Assembly (NCBI RefSeq): GCF_937958065.1
Contig: NZ_CALFXI010000019.1
Span: forward strand, 31,152-95,151
Reading direction: 5' to 3'
Source of the DNA: an uncultured Steroidobacter sp.
GTDB taxonomy: Bacteria > Pseudomonadota > Gammaproteobacteria > Steroidobacterales > Steroidobacteraceae
DNA length: 64,000 nt
Below, one piece after another: positions 16,107 through 25,600 of the stretch (position 1 is the stretch's first letter; the number at the start of each line of letters is the position of its first letter). A program made the translations under genes and the position numbers. The notes under the pieces are model-generated. The model worked only from the letters and a program-made list of their open reading frames with translations, was not told the origin of the DNA and made no database searches.

Positions 16107-17570
16107 CTAGTCCCGCTTGCCGGTGAGCTCGCGATACAGCTTCACGTACTCGCCGGTCTGCCGATCCCAGGAGAAATCCTGAGCCATGCCGTTGCGCATG
16201 AGCTGGATCCAGCCGTCCTGATCCTTGAAGAAGTCGAGCGCGGTGTGAATGGCCCACTGCACCGCCGGCACATCGAAATCGTTGAACACGATGCCGGTGC
16301 CCTGGCGCGCAGCCGGATCCCACATCTGCACCGAATCGGCCAGGCCGCCGGTGCGCCGGACGATGGGCACGGTACCGTACTTCAAGCTGTACATCTGATT
16401 CAGCCCGCACGGCTCGTACTGCGAGGGCATCAGAAACATGTCGCTGGCCGCTTCGATCAGATGCGACAGCTCTTCGTTGTAGCCGCGATGGAACACGACC
16501 CGGTCCGGGAATCGATGTTGCAGGTGGGCGAAGAAGTTTTCGTAGTGCGCCTCCCCGCTGCCGAGCGCGACCAGGCTCATGTCGCGCGTCTCCAGGATCC
16601 GGGGCAGCGAATCGAACAACAAGTCGAAGCCTTTCTGCACCGTCATGCGCGAGATCACGCCCATCAGCGGGGTGCTGTCGCCCACCGCCAGATTCAACCA
16701 GTCGAGCAGCGAGCGCTTGGTGAAGCGCTTGCCCGACAGGTTCTCCGGCGAATAGTGATGTTTCAAATAGCGGTCGGTGGCGGGATTCCAGTCGCTGTAG
16801 TCCACGCCGTTCAAGATGCCGACCACGCCGTCGGTGCGTGATCGAAGCACGCCATCCAGGCCGTGGCCGCCAATGGGCGTGCAGATCTCCTTCGCGTAAG
16901 TCGGGCTGACCGTCGTGACCCGATGCGCATGGCGCACGCCTTCGCGCAGCCAGTTGAACGCGCCGCCGGCCAACGTTTCCGGCGAGACCAGGTGGCTCAC
17001 GACGCCGCCGAGGTCATAAGTGGTGCTCGCGGGGAACACGCCTTGATAGCCGATGTTATGAATCGACAGCACCGAGCGTGTGGCCCCGAACAAACGGTCC
17101 CAGGCGTACACACTCTTGAGCATCATCGGCATCAGCGCCGTGTGCCAGTCATTACAATGCAGGATGTCCGGCGCGAACTGCATGCGCTGGCAGGCGTCGA
17201 GCGTGGCTCGTTGCAAGACCAGAAAGCGCAGATGCTCGTCGATCCCCGACGTATAGATCGAGGGCCGATCGTAAACTTCCGGGCAGTGCACCAGATACAA
17301 AGGCACCGAGGAGTCCGGCAGCCGCGATTCGAGAATCGTGAATGAATAACGATGCGCGCCCAGCGACAACGGCACGTCGCGCGCTGTAGCCATCGGCGAT
17401 GCGTCTCGCACAGCGCCGTGGCTCATGCTCGAATACAGAGGCATGAACACCCGCACGTCGTGCCCCAGCGCATGCAGATGGCGCGGCAAGACGCCGGCCA
17501 CATCGGCGAGCCCGCCGGTCTTGGCCAGCGGAGTGACTTCGGAAGCGACGAAACTGATCTTCAGCGGCAT
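16107..17570 (-). CDS. glgA: Glycogen synthase (ADP-glucose)
   Basis: 487 residues, usual length for GT5 glycogen synthases. The N-terminal KTGGLADVAGVLP is the ADP-glucose binding loop. The C-terminal PSQYEPCGLNQMYSLKYGTVPIVRRTGGL carries the catalytic Glu of the GT-B fold. It transfers glucose from ADP-glucose, made by GlgC next door, to the growing alpha-1,4 glucan. It starts 18 bp after the stop of phaR on the same strand, so the glycogen gene may be co-transcribed with the PHA regulator. Confidence 0.95.
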   Translation of the reverse strand: MPLKISFVASEVTPLAKTGGLADVAGVLPRHLHALGHDVRVFMPLYSSMSHGAVRDASPMATARDVPLSLGAHRYSFTILESRLPDSSVPLYLVHCPEVYDRPSIYTSGIDEHLRFLVLQRATLDACQRMQFAPDILHCNDWHTALMPMMLKSVYAWDRLFGATRSVLSIHNIGYQGVFPASTTYDLGGVVSHLVSPETLAGGAFNWLREGVRHAHRVTTVSPTYAKEICTPIGGHGLDGVLRSRTDGVVGILNGVDYSDWNPATDRYLKHHYSPENLSGKRFTKRSLLDWLNLAVGDSTPLMGVISRMTVQKGFDLLFDSLPRILETRDMSLVALGSGEAHYENFFAHLQHRFPDRVVFHRGYNEELSHLIEAASDMFLMPSQYEPCGLNQMYSLKYGTVPIVRRTGGLADSVQMWDPAARQGTGIVFNDFDVPAVQWAIHTALDFFKDQDGWIQLMRNGMAQDFSWDRQTGEYVKLYRELTGKRD

Positions 17571-17588
17571 GCGTGCGCGGGCGGAGCG

Positions 17589-18128
17589 TCAGGGCTCGTC
17601 GGCGTCGCTCTCGGGAGTCCGGCCGCCGGTCTTGCTCTTGGTGTTGTTGGATTGAGTGTCGCGGCCCGGATCGCGGGGCGGCGCGAACGTCGCGAGCAGC
17701 GTCTCCTGCATCTTGGCCCACAGCTCGAGGTTCTGTCGAGCCAGCTCGGCGAGCGGATTGGGCGCGCCACTGCCGGGGCCCATGGTCCGATTCAGCTGCG
17801 CCTGCATGACTTCCTGCTGCCGGATGAAGGTCTCGACACTCTTCTCGAGGTAGCTGCTGAAGTAGCTCTGCATGGAGTTGCCATAGAAGCGGATCATCGA
17901 TTCGAGCAATGAGGTCGAAAGGATGGGGCGGCCGAATTGTTCCTGATCGGCGATCACCTGCAGCAGCACGAGCCGCGTGATGTCCTCGTTGGTCTTGTCC
18001 TCGATCACCTTCACGCGCGTGCCGGCGATCACCATGTTGCGGATGTCGTCGATCGTGATATGGCGACTCTGCGCAGCATCGTACAGGCGACGGTTCGCAT
18101 ATTTCTTGATCAGTCGTTCTTCGCTCAT
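17589..18128 (-). CDS. phaR: Polyhydroxyalkanoate synthesis regulator PhaR
   Basis: 179 residues. The N-terminus, ERLIKKYANRRLYDAAQSRHITIDDI, is the PhaR DNA-binding domain. It is followed by the PHB accumulation regulatory domain (FGRPILSTSLLESMIRFYG) and a coiled, Gln-rich segment (YLEKSVETFIRQQEVMQAQLNR). In other bacteria PhaR represses phasin and PHA genes and is released when it binds PHA granules. The ATG at 18128 was chosen because upstream residues are not family-like. It is divergent from phaE, with a perfect inverted repeat in the shared gap that could be its operator, and lies directly upstream of glgA. Confidence 0.92.
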   Translation of the reverse strand: MSEERLIKKYANRRLYDAAQSRHITIDDIRNMVIAGTRVKVIEDKTNEDITRLVLLQVIADQEQFGRPILSTSLLESMIRFYGNSMQSYFSSYLEKSVETFIRQQEVMQAQLNRTMGPGSGAPNPLAELARQNLELWAKMQETLLATFAPPRDPGRDTQSNNTKSKTGGRTPESDADEP

Positions 18129-18226
18129 GCTCAGCTCGACGGGCTTTTGGCGCGCTCCGGCATGTGGACACAATGCGACCCGCGCCACGGCGTGGGGGCG
18201 GGCTACTGTAACGACGCGCATTTGGC

Positions 18227-18245
18227 GGTGCAACAGACTTGCACC
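18227..18245. promoter_or_regulatory. Inverted repeat between phaR and phaE, candidate PhaR operator
   Basis: Arms GGTGCAA and TTGCACC with a 5-bp spacer, perfect symmetry. TTGCA/TGCAA-type half sites are reported for PhaR regulators. It sits in the 181-bp gap between the divergent phaR and phaE starts, about 65 bp from phaE. Confidence 0.45.
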
Positions 18246-18309
18246 ACATAGATGCGCGAGGCCCGTAGACCATTGATAATGCCGCGTCGATGAGCGACGG
18301 GAAGCGGCA

Positions 18310-19134
18310 ATGACCGAGTCGAAAAACGACGGATCCGACTGGATCCAGGCCTGGATCGAGCAACAGCGCGAGCAGTTGCGTCGTGCTGGCATGCCCGGCG
18401 CGGACGCAGCAGGCGCTGCGGGCGGCACAGGCGATTCGGATCAGTATCGCGATCTCGGCATGCGCTGGCTGGAAGCAGGACAGGCCTATCTGCAGGGTTG
18501 GCAGCAGTTCGTGCAACGGAGCGCGAGCGGCTCCGCCGCTGCCGAGATACCGCTGAAATTCGGCGAGGAGATGCTCAACGCCTGGCAAGGCACTTGGGCC
18601 GGTGCCGCTGCGGCGGGCGAGGGCGCGACTCGTCAATTTGCCGACTTGATCTCGCGATTGCCTGCCATGGGGCTGGCGCGCGAGCAGACCGAAGCGTGGC
18701 GCGAGCTGCTGGCCGCGCAGTCCGAATATCAGCATCTCGAACAAGAGCTGCGCACGGTGTGGGCCAAAGTTCAGACGGATGCGCTGGCGCTGCTGGAAAC
18801 CGCGATTCGCGAACGCCGTGAGCAGCACGGCGGCGCCGCGCCGGGCGTCGAGGACTATCGAGAGCTATATAACTTGTGGGTGGAGTGCGGAGAGAAAGTG
18901 TTCGCACAGGTCGCGCACAGCGAGTCGTACTGCAAGCTGCAAGCGCAGCTGGGCAATGCCGCCATCCGCCTGAAGGTGCGTCAACAGGGGGTGTTGGAGC
19001 GCGCGTTGAAACATTTCGATCTGCCGACGCGCTCCGAGTTGAACACGGTGCATAAGCAAATCCGTGAATTGCGCGAGCGTATCGCTACGCTGGAAGCGCA
19101 GTTGGCCGCCGGGCGCGGCGAAGAGACACCATGA
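18310..19134 (+). CDS. phaE: Class III PHA synthase subunit PhaE
   Basis: 274 residues, helical, with no transmembrane segment. PhaE proteins pair with a short PhaC to make the class III synthase. Diagnostic features are an early DWIQAWIEQQREQL, an extended middle, the conserved block NLWVECGEKVFAQVAHSESYCKLQAQLGNA, and a C-terminal coiled coil (LNTVHKQIRELRERIATLEAQL). Its stop overlaps the ATG of a 15-codon mini-ORF that in turn overlaps the phaC start, so PhaE and PhaC production is probably coupled. Divergent from phaR. Confidence 0.92.
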   Translation: MTESKNDGSDWIQAWIEQQREQLRRAGMPGADAAGAAGGTGDSDQYRDLGMRWLEAGQAYLQGWQQFVQRSASGSAAAEIPLKFGEEMLNAWQGTWAGAAAAGEGATRQFADLISRLPAMGLAREQTEAWRELLAAQSEYQHLEQELRTVWAKVQTDALALLETAIRERREQHGGAAPGVEDYRELYNLWVECGEKVFAQVAHSESYCKLQAQLGNAAIRLKVRQQGVLERALKHFDLPTRSELNTVHKQIRELRERIATLEAQLAAGRGEETP

Positions 19135-19178
19135 ACGAAACCACTCCAGGCGCGGCTGCGCGTGAGGAACGATCGTGA
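19131..19178 (+). CDS. 15-codon mini-ORF bridging phaE and phaC
   Basis: It begins at the ATGA overlap with the phaE stop (19131-19134) and ends at the GTGA overlap with the phaC start (19175-19178). It encodes MNETTPGAAAREERS. Its first 9 codons match the first 9 of phaC (MSEVTPGSA) at 20 of 27 bases, so it looks like a partial duplication of the phaC start that now acts as a coupling element. Whether the peptide has any role is unknown. Confidence 0.5.
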   Translation: MNETTPGAAAREERS

Positions 19179-19201
19179 GCGAAGTCACTCCCGGCTCGGC
19201 C
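19131..19201 (+). repeat. Imperfect direct repeat of the phaC 5' end
   Basis: Bases 19131-19157 and 19175-19201 align without gaps with 20 of 27 identical. The upstream copy begins with ATG and the downstream copy with GTG. Confidence 0.6.
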
Positions 19202-20269
19202 GAACTCGCTGCTGTCACCAACGATTTCATGCGCCGCATGTCGCAGGGGCTCGCGGCGCTCGCCAATGCCGGTGATGTCACCATTGGCAGCTGCGCCAAA
19301 GACGCGGTCTTCACTGAAGAGAAGGTCACTTTGTATCGCTACCGGCCGTCGGAAGTCATGGCGCCCGAGAATCGGGTGCGCACGCCGCTGCTGATCTGCT
19401 ACGCGCTGGTCAATCGCCCGTACATGATGGATCTGCAGGCCGATCGCTCCCTGATTCGCGGCCTGCTGCAGCGGGGCGTGGATGTTTATCTCATCGACTG
19501 GGGTTACCCCGACGGCGCCGATCGTTATCTCGCGCTGGAAGACTACGTGCTGCGCTATCTGCCGCATTGTGTGGACTTCGTGCGCAGGGCGAGCGGGCTG
19601 GATCGAATCAACCTGCTCGGCGTGTGTCAGGGCGGCTCGATGAGCTTGTGCTACGCGGCGCTGCATCCGCAGCGGCTGCGCAATCTGATCACGATGGTGA
19701 CGCCGGTGGATTTCCACACCCCGGAGAACCTGCTGACCAAGTGGGCGAAACATGTGGACGTGGATGCGCTGGTCGCGGCCAGCGGCAATGTTTCGGGCGA
19801 TGCGCTCAATGCCTTGTTCGTCAGCCTGATGCCGTTCCGGCTCAACAGTCAGAAGTATGTCGACCTGTTGCATCAGCTCAACGATCCGAAGACCAGCGGC
19901 GCGGCGCTGGAGAATTTCCTGCGCATGGAAAAGTGGATCTTCGACAGCCCGGATCAGGCCGGCGAGATGTTCCGCCAGTTCCTGACGCTGTTCGTGCAAC
20001 AGAACCGGCTGAAGCACGGCACGCTGGAGGTCGGCGGCCGCCGGGTGGATCTGCAACAGATCACCATGCCGTTGCTGAACATCTATGCGCTGCAGGATCA
20101 TCTGGTGCCGCCGTCGAGCAGCAAGCCGTTGGGCGAGCTCACTGCAAGCTGCGACTACAGCACGCACGAGTTTCAGGGCGGTCACATCGGTATTTATGTG
20201 AGCGGCACGGCACAGCGGCAGATTCCGGACCGGATTGCCGGCTGGTTACGCGAGCGCGACGTCAAATAG
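19175..20269 (+). CDS. phaC: Class III poly(3-hydroxyalkanoate) synthase subunit PhaC
   Basis: 364 residues, the short class III length. It polymerises 3-hydroxyacyl-CoA to polyester on the granule surface together with PhaE. The alpha/beta-hydrolase catalytic triad is visible: C151 in the lipase-like box GVCQGG, D308 in LQDHLVPP and H337 in GGHIGIYVSG. The DWGYPDGADRYLALEDYV motif is also typical. The GTG at 19175 overlaps the stop of the preceding mini-ORF; no better ATG exists in this frame upstream. The phaE-phaC order is typical of several gammaproteobacteria. Confidence 0.94.
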   Translation: MSEVTPGSAELAAVTNDFMRRMSQGLAALANAGDVTIGSCAKDAVFTEEKVTLYRYRPSEVMAPENRVRTPLLICYALVNRPYMMDLQADRSLIRGLLQRGVDVYLIDWGYPDGADRYLALEDYVLRYLPHCVDFVRRASGLDRINLLGVCQGGSMSLCYAALHPQRLRNLITMVTPVDFHTPENLLTKWAKHVDVDALVAASGNVSGDALNALFVSLMPFRLNSQKYVDLLHQLNDPKTSGAALENFLRMEKWIFDSPDQAGEMFRQFLTLFVQQNRLKHGTLEVGGRRVDLQQITMPLLNIYALQDHLVPPSSSKPLGELTASCDYSTHEFQGGHIGIYVSGTAQRQIPDRIAGWLRERDVK

Positions 20270-20376
20270 GCGTCGCGGAGCCCCGATCCGGCGTCGATCG
20301 AACAGCCGGTTATTGACGCCGTTTCGGGCTGCGCGCAATCTGCCGCTCCTCCCCCAAAACCAAGTAGTTCCCCGCC

Positions 20377-21324
20377 ATGATCTACGACAACATTCTCGGC
20401 ACCATCGGCCGCACCCCCATCGTCAAGATCAACCGGCTCGCGCCAGCGCACGTCACGCTGTACGCCAAGTGCGAGTTCTTCAATCCGATGGCGTCGGTCA
20501 AGGATCGCCTGGCCATCGCCATCATCGAGGACGCGGAGCGCCGCGGCACCTTGCAGCCGGGCCAGACCGTCGTCGAAGCGACCTCGGGCAACACGGGTAT
20601 CGCCCTGGCGATGGTGTGCGCCGCCAAGGGTTATCCGTTCGTCGCGGTCATGGCCGAGACGTTCTCGGTGGAGCGTCGCAAGATCATGCGCCTGCTCGGC
20701 GCCAAGGTGATTCTCACGCCGGCCGCGGAGCGCGGCTCCGGCATGGTGCGCAAGGCGAAAGAGCTGTCCGAAAAGCATGGCTGGTTCCTGGCGCGGCAGT
20801 TCGAGAACCAGGCCAACCCGGAATATCACCGCAACACCACCGGCCCCGAGATCCTGAGCGACTTCGCCGGCCGCAAGCTCGATTTCTGGGTCACCGGCTG
20901 GGGCACGGGCGGCACGCTCACGGGCGCCGGCGAAATGATCAAGAAGGCGCGTCCCGATGTCCGCATCATCGCGGCCGAGCCGGCGTCGGCATCGCTGCTC
21001 GCGGGTGCCGAGTTCAAGCCGCACAAGATTCAGGGCTGGACGCCGGACTTCGTGCCGGGCGTGCTCAATCGCGCGGTGGCCGACGAAATTCTGACGGTGA
21101 CCGATGACGAAGCCATTCAGACTTCGCGTCAGCTGGCATCGAAGGAAGGCATCTTCTGTGGCATTTCCGCCGGCGGCACGGTGGCCGCTGCGTTGAAGGT
21201 CGCGCAGAAGGCGCCGCAGGGCTCGGTCATTCTGGCGATGCTGCCGGATACCGCCGAGCGCTATCTCTCGACCCCGCTGTTTGAGGGAATCCCGGACGCT
21301 TCGGACGCCGAGCCGACGATTTAA
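20377..21324 (+). CDS. cysK: Cysteine synthase (O-acetylserine sulfhydrylase)
   Basis: 315 residues. A PLP enzyme that makes cysteine from O-acetylserine and sulfide. The PLP lysine lies in NPMASVKDR, the substrate loop is EATSGNTGIALA, the phosphate-binding loop is GTGGTLTG and the C-terminal GISAGG and ERYLSTPLF are conserved. The ERYLST ending favours CysK over CysM, but some bacterial enzymes blur the two. Single gene. Cysteine and PAPS both derive from sulfate assimilation, so it shares a supply route with the sulfotransferases, but no operon link is seen. Confidence 0.88.
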   Translation: MIYDNILGTIGRTPIVKINRLAPAHVTLYAKCEFFNPMASVKDRLAIAIIEDAERRGTLQPGQTVVEATSGNTGIALAMVCAAKGYPFVAVMAETFSVERRKIMRLLGAKVILTPAAERGSGMVRKAKELSEKHGWFLARQFENQANPEYHRNTTGPEILSDFAGRKLDFWVTGWGTGGTLTGAGEMIKKARPDVRIIAAEPASASLLAGAEFKPHKIQGWTPDFVPGVLNRAVADEILTVTDDEAIQTSRQLASKEGIFCGISAGGTVAAALKVAQKAPQGSVILAMLPDTAERYLSTPLFEGIPDASDAEPTI

Positions 21325-21413
21325 AACATTACGTTTCTGTCAGCCAGGGCCCGTTGCCGCGGCTCGAATTTCTGAGTCGCGGCGCAAACGCTATGTTTTG
21401 CGATTCTTTGCAA

Positions 21414-21425
21414 CGTTTGCAAACG
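21414..21425. promoter_or_regulatory. 12-bp perfect palindrome upstream of the RND operon
   Basis: CGTTTGCAAACG at the centre of the 183-bp gap between cysK and the efflux adaptor, about 85 bp before the GTG start. A regulator site, perhaps for a TetR- or LacI-type protein, is possible; no regulator gene is adjacent. Confidence 0.35.
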
Positions 21426-21507
21426 GCCGCGCAAATATTCGCATGAACGTTGCGGAGACAAGCTGCATCGCAGCTGGGAGAATGGTGGACTCCTCCGGCT
21501 GACATTC

Positions 21508-22605
21508 GTGGCGGACTTCGTGAATCGCAATAGCATCGTGGCGGTGGCGCTGGCTGTCGTGCTCGGCGCCGGCGCCTGGTATTACTTCGGGCGTTCCGGC
21601 TCTGACGCGGGCCAGGGTCCGGCTGGCGCACGCGCTCCCGGCGCGCGCGAAGTGCCGGTCGTGACGGCTCCCCCCAAGCTCAAGGATTTCGCGCTGGAGG
21701 TCGAAGCGCTCGGTACCGTGCGCGCCAAGGAATCGGTCGACATCACCGCCAAGATCGCCGATCGGGTCATCGCCATTCATTTCGAGGAAGGCAAGCAGGT
21801 CCGCAAGGGCGACGTGCTGGTCGAGCTCGACAACATGGAGGCGCTGGCCGATGTCGCCGCCGCCGAAGCGGCCGAGCGGGACAGTCGCAGCCAGTACAAG
21901 CGCAGTCAGGAGCTGTTCCAGACCCAGGCGCTGTCCGAAGCGCAGCTCGATCAGCTCGAAGCGACCATGCTCGCCAACCAGGCTCGGGTCGCCGCCGCGC
22001 GCTCGCGGCTCCGGGATCGGATCATCACCGCGCCGTTCAGCGGACGCGTCGGCCTGCGCAATGTGAGCCTGGGCAGCCTCGTGAGCCCGGGCGGCGTCAT
22101 CACCACGCTCGACGATCTGAGCGTCGTGAAGATCGATTTCGCCGTGCCGGAATTGTTTCTTTCCAGCCTGAAGCCCGGCTTGACGGTCGAGGCCAAGAGC
22201 ACCGCTTATCCGAACGCCACCTTCAAAGGCCGTGTCGACAGCGTCGACACGCGCGTCGATCCCACCACGCGTTCCGTCGTAGTGCGCGCGTTCGTCGACA
22301 ACCAGGATGGCCGCTTGCGCCCCGGCATGTTCATGACCCTGCGCCTGGTGCGCTCCGAAGGCAAGGCGCTGATGCTGCCCGAGACGGCGATCGTGCCGGA
22401 GGACAGCCGGCATTTCGTCTTCGTCGTCGCGGAGGGCCGCGCTCAGAAACGTGAAGTGACCGTTGGCCGTCGCCGGCCCGGCGAGGTCGAGATTCTCAAA
22501 GGCGTGACCGAGCAGGACGATGTCATCGTCGATGGCACGATGAACGTGCACAACGGCACGCCGGTGGTCGCGCGTTCGGCAGAAGCTCCCCAGGCCGCAT
22601 CATGA
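21508..22605 (+). CDS. RND efflux periplasmic adaptor (membrane fusion protein)
   Basis: 365 residues. An N-terminal signal anchor (IVAVALAVVLGAGAWYYFG), then the lipoyl half-motifs (VRAKESVDITAKIADRV, DRIITAPFSGRVGLRNVSLGSLVSPGG), an alpha-helical hairpin between them and beta-barrel and membrane-proximal domains. It bridges the inner-membrane pump to an outer-membrane channel. GTG at 21508 is the first start in frame; GTG at 21520 is an alternative. It overlaps the permease by 4 bp. No TolC-type channel gene is adjacent, so it must use one encoded elsewhere. Confidence 0.92.
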   Translation: MADFVNRNSIVAVALAVVLGAGAWYYFGRSGSDAGQGPAGARAPGAREVPVVTAPPKLKDFALEVEALGTVRAKESVDITAKIADRVIAIHFEEGKQVRKGDVLVELDNMEALADVAAAEAAERDSRSQYKRSQELFQTQALSEAQLDQLEATMLANQARVAAARSRLRDRIITAPFSGRVGLRNVSLGSLVSPGGVITTLDDLSVVKIDFAVPELFLSSLKPGLTVEAKSTAYPNATFKGRVDSVDTRVDPTTRSVVVRAFVDNQDGRLRPGMFMTLRLVRSEGKALMLPETAIVPEDSRHFVFVVAEGRAQKREVTVGRRRPGEVEILKGVTEQDDVIVDGTMNVHNGTPVVARSAEAPQAAS

Positions 22606-25600
22606 TCCTCTCGGAAATCTCCGTTCGCCGCCCCGTCTTCGCGATGGTGGTGAGCTTGTTGCTGACCATCATCGGCTTGATGGCGCTGAGCCGGCTCACG
22701 GTGCGCGAAACCCCGAACGTACAGCCGCCCATCGTCAGTATCGACACGGTGTATCGAGGCGCGTCGGCCTCGGTCATCGAATCGAAGATCACCCAGCTGA
22801 TCGAAAATCAGATCGCCGGCCTGGAAGGGGTCGAGACGTTGCGGTCATCCAGTTTCGACGAGCGTTCGCGCGTGACCATCGAGTTCGCGTTGGATCGCGA
22901 CATCGAGTCGGCGGCGAATGACGTGCGCGACCGCGTCGCGCGGGTCGTGCGACAGCTGCCCGAAGAAGCCGAGCAGCCGCAGATCGCGAAAGTCGATACA
23001 TCGTCCGAGCCGGTGATGTGGCTGGCACTGACCAGTGCCACACGCACCCAGCTGGAGCTGACCGACTATGCGGATCGTTATCTGGTCGATCGGCTGTCGG
23101 TGGTGCCGGGTGTTGCAAGCATCCGCATCGGCGGCGAACGGCGCTATGCCATGCGCGTGTGGCTGGATCGCAAGGCCCTGGCGGCGCGCCAGCTGACGGT
23201 GCAGGACGTCGAGGACTCGCTGCGGCAGGAAAACGTCGAGCTGCCCGCAGGGCGCATCGAATCGCTGGAGCGCGAGTTCACCTTGCGCACCGATACCGGC
23301 TTTCGCACGCCGGAGGATTTCCGCCAGCTCGTGGTCGGCCGCGGTGCCGATGGCTATCTGGTGCGGCTCGGAGAAGTCGCGAGCGTCGAAGTTGCGGCCG
23401 AAGATCTGCGCTCGGTCGCTCGCACCGACGGCAAGGCGGGTGTGAGCCTCGGCATCGTTCCTCAGTCCACCGCCAACGTCCTCGATGTTTCCAAGGGCGT
23501 GTATGCGGAAATGGCCGAGGTGCAGAAGACGCTGCCGAGCGACCTGACGCTGGACATCAGCATCGACGACTCGATCTTCGTCGACAAATCGATCTACGAA
23601 GTGGAGCACGCGCTGGTGGTCGCGCTGCTGCTGGTGCTGGTCGTCATTTATCTGTTCCTGGGCACGGTGCGCGCCACCATCATTCCGGCGGTGACGATTC
23701 CGGTATCCATCATTTCCGCTTGTATCGTCATGGCCATGGCCGGGTTCTCGGTCAACGTGCTGACCCTGCTCGGCGCGGTGCTCGCGATCGGTCTGGTGGT
23801 CGACGATGCGATCGTGGTGCTCGAAAACATCGTCCGTCGCATGGAGCTGGGCGAAGCGCCGCTGCTGGCCGCCGTGGATGGCAGTCGCGAGATCGGCTTC
23901 GCGGTCATTGCCACCACGCTGGTGTTGATGGCGGTGTTCCTGCCCATCTCGTTCATTCCCGGCAACGTCGGCCGGCTGTTCGGCGAGTTCGGTATCACGA
24001 TCGCCGCGGCCATCGGCATCTCGGCGCTGGTGGCGCTGACCCTGGTGCCGATGATGTGCTCGAAGATTTTTGCCCGAGGTATCGTGCGCGGCCGGGTGGC
24101 GCATGCCGTCGATCGGTTCTTCCAGTGGTTGTCCAAGATGTACGAGCTCAGCCTGCGTCGCGTGCTGGCGGCGCCGCTGATCGTCGTCATCGCGGGTGTG
24201 CTCGCGGTCGGACTCGCGTTCGTCCTGTTCAAGGATCTGCCGTCGGAATACACGCCCACCGAAGATCGTCAGCGCGTGTTCATCCGAGTGACTGCGCCGG
24301 AAGGTTCGAGTCTGCAATATCTCGATCGTTACCTGCGGCAGGTGGAAGAAGTGGTGATGGAGGAAGTGGAGCGCGGCAACGTGCGTCGCTTCAATTCGCG
24401 TGCGCCCTCTTTCGGCGGCTCCGACATGAGCTCGGGCTTCGTTTCTCTGAATTTGAGCGAATGGGACGAGCGCACGGAATCGGCGCAGGAGATCGCCGCA
24501 CGGCTGCGTCAACGCCTGTCCAATCTCGTCGGTGTGCGCATCAACGTCGGCATGCCCGGCGGCCTGGGTATTCGCGGCTCGGGCATTCCCGTGCAGGTGG
24601 TGCTCGGCGGCAGCGACTATGAGGAGCTGGCCAAGTGGCGCGACATCATCCTCGCCAAGGCCGCCGAAAATCCCGGCCTCACCAACCTCGACTCGGATTT
24701 CTATGCGCGCAAGCCGCAGATCCGGGTCATGGTCGACCGCAATCGCGCCGGCGATCTTGGCGTGTCGCTTACGGCGGTGGGGCGCACGCTGGAAACGATG
24801 ATGGGGTCGCGCATCGTCACGACGTATCTGGACCGTGGCGAGCAGTACAACGTGATCCTGCAAGCCAAGGATACGGATCGCGCCACTACCAGCGATCTGA
24901 CGAACATCTATGTGCGTTCGGCGACGACGCGCCAGCTCGTGCCGCTCTCCAATCTGGTCACGATCGAGGAGACGGCCGGTCCGACCGAGTTGAAGCGCTT
25001 CGATCGGCTGCGCTCGATCACCTTGTCCGCCAACCTCACGCCGGGCTACTCGCTCGGCGAGGCGCTCAATTACATGGAGAACCTGATCCGCACCGAGCTG
25101 CCCGCGCATGCCGTGATCAACTACGACGGCGAGTCTCGGGAGTTCAAACGGTCCGGCAATGCGCTGTACGTGACGTTCATGCTCGCGCTGCTGATCGTGT
25201 TCCTGGTGCTGGCGGCGCAGTTCGAAAGCTTCCGTCATCCGCTGATCATCATGATGACCGTGCCGCTCGCGGTGGCGGGCGCGTTGCTGGGGCTATGGCT
25301 GACGGATCGATCCATCAACGTCTACAGCCAGATCGGCTGCATCATGCTGATCGGCCTCGCGGCCAAGAACGGTATTCTGATCGTGGAGTTCGCCAACCAG
25401 CTGCGCGACCGCGGCGTCGAGTTCTACGAATCCATCGTCGAGTCTTCGGCGATCCGCCTGCGGCCGGTGCTGATGACCAGCTTGTGTACGGTGTTCGGCG
25501 CAGTGCCGCTGTTGCTCGCATCGGGTGCTGGCGCGGAAAGCCGCAGCACCATCGGCTCGGTGGTCGTCTACGGCGTGACGTTCTCGTGTTTGTTGACGCT

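Noticed and set aside
22845..25238. Long His/Arg-rich open frame on the minus strand opposite the RND permease
   Set aside because: Same antisense effect; no start signal, no domain, and full overlap with a well-conserved gene.
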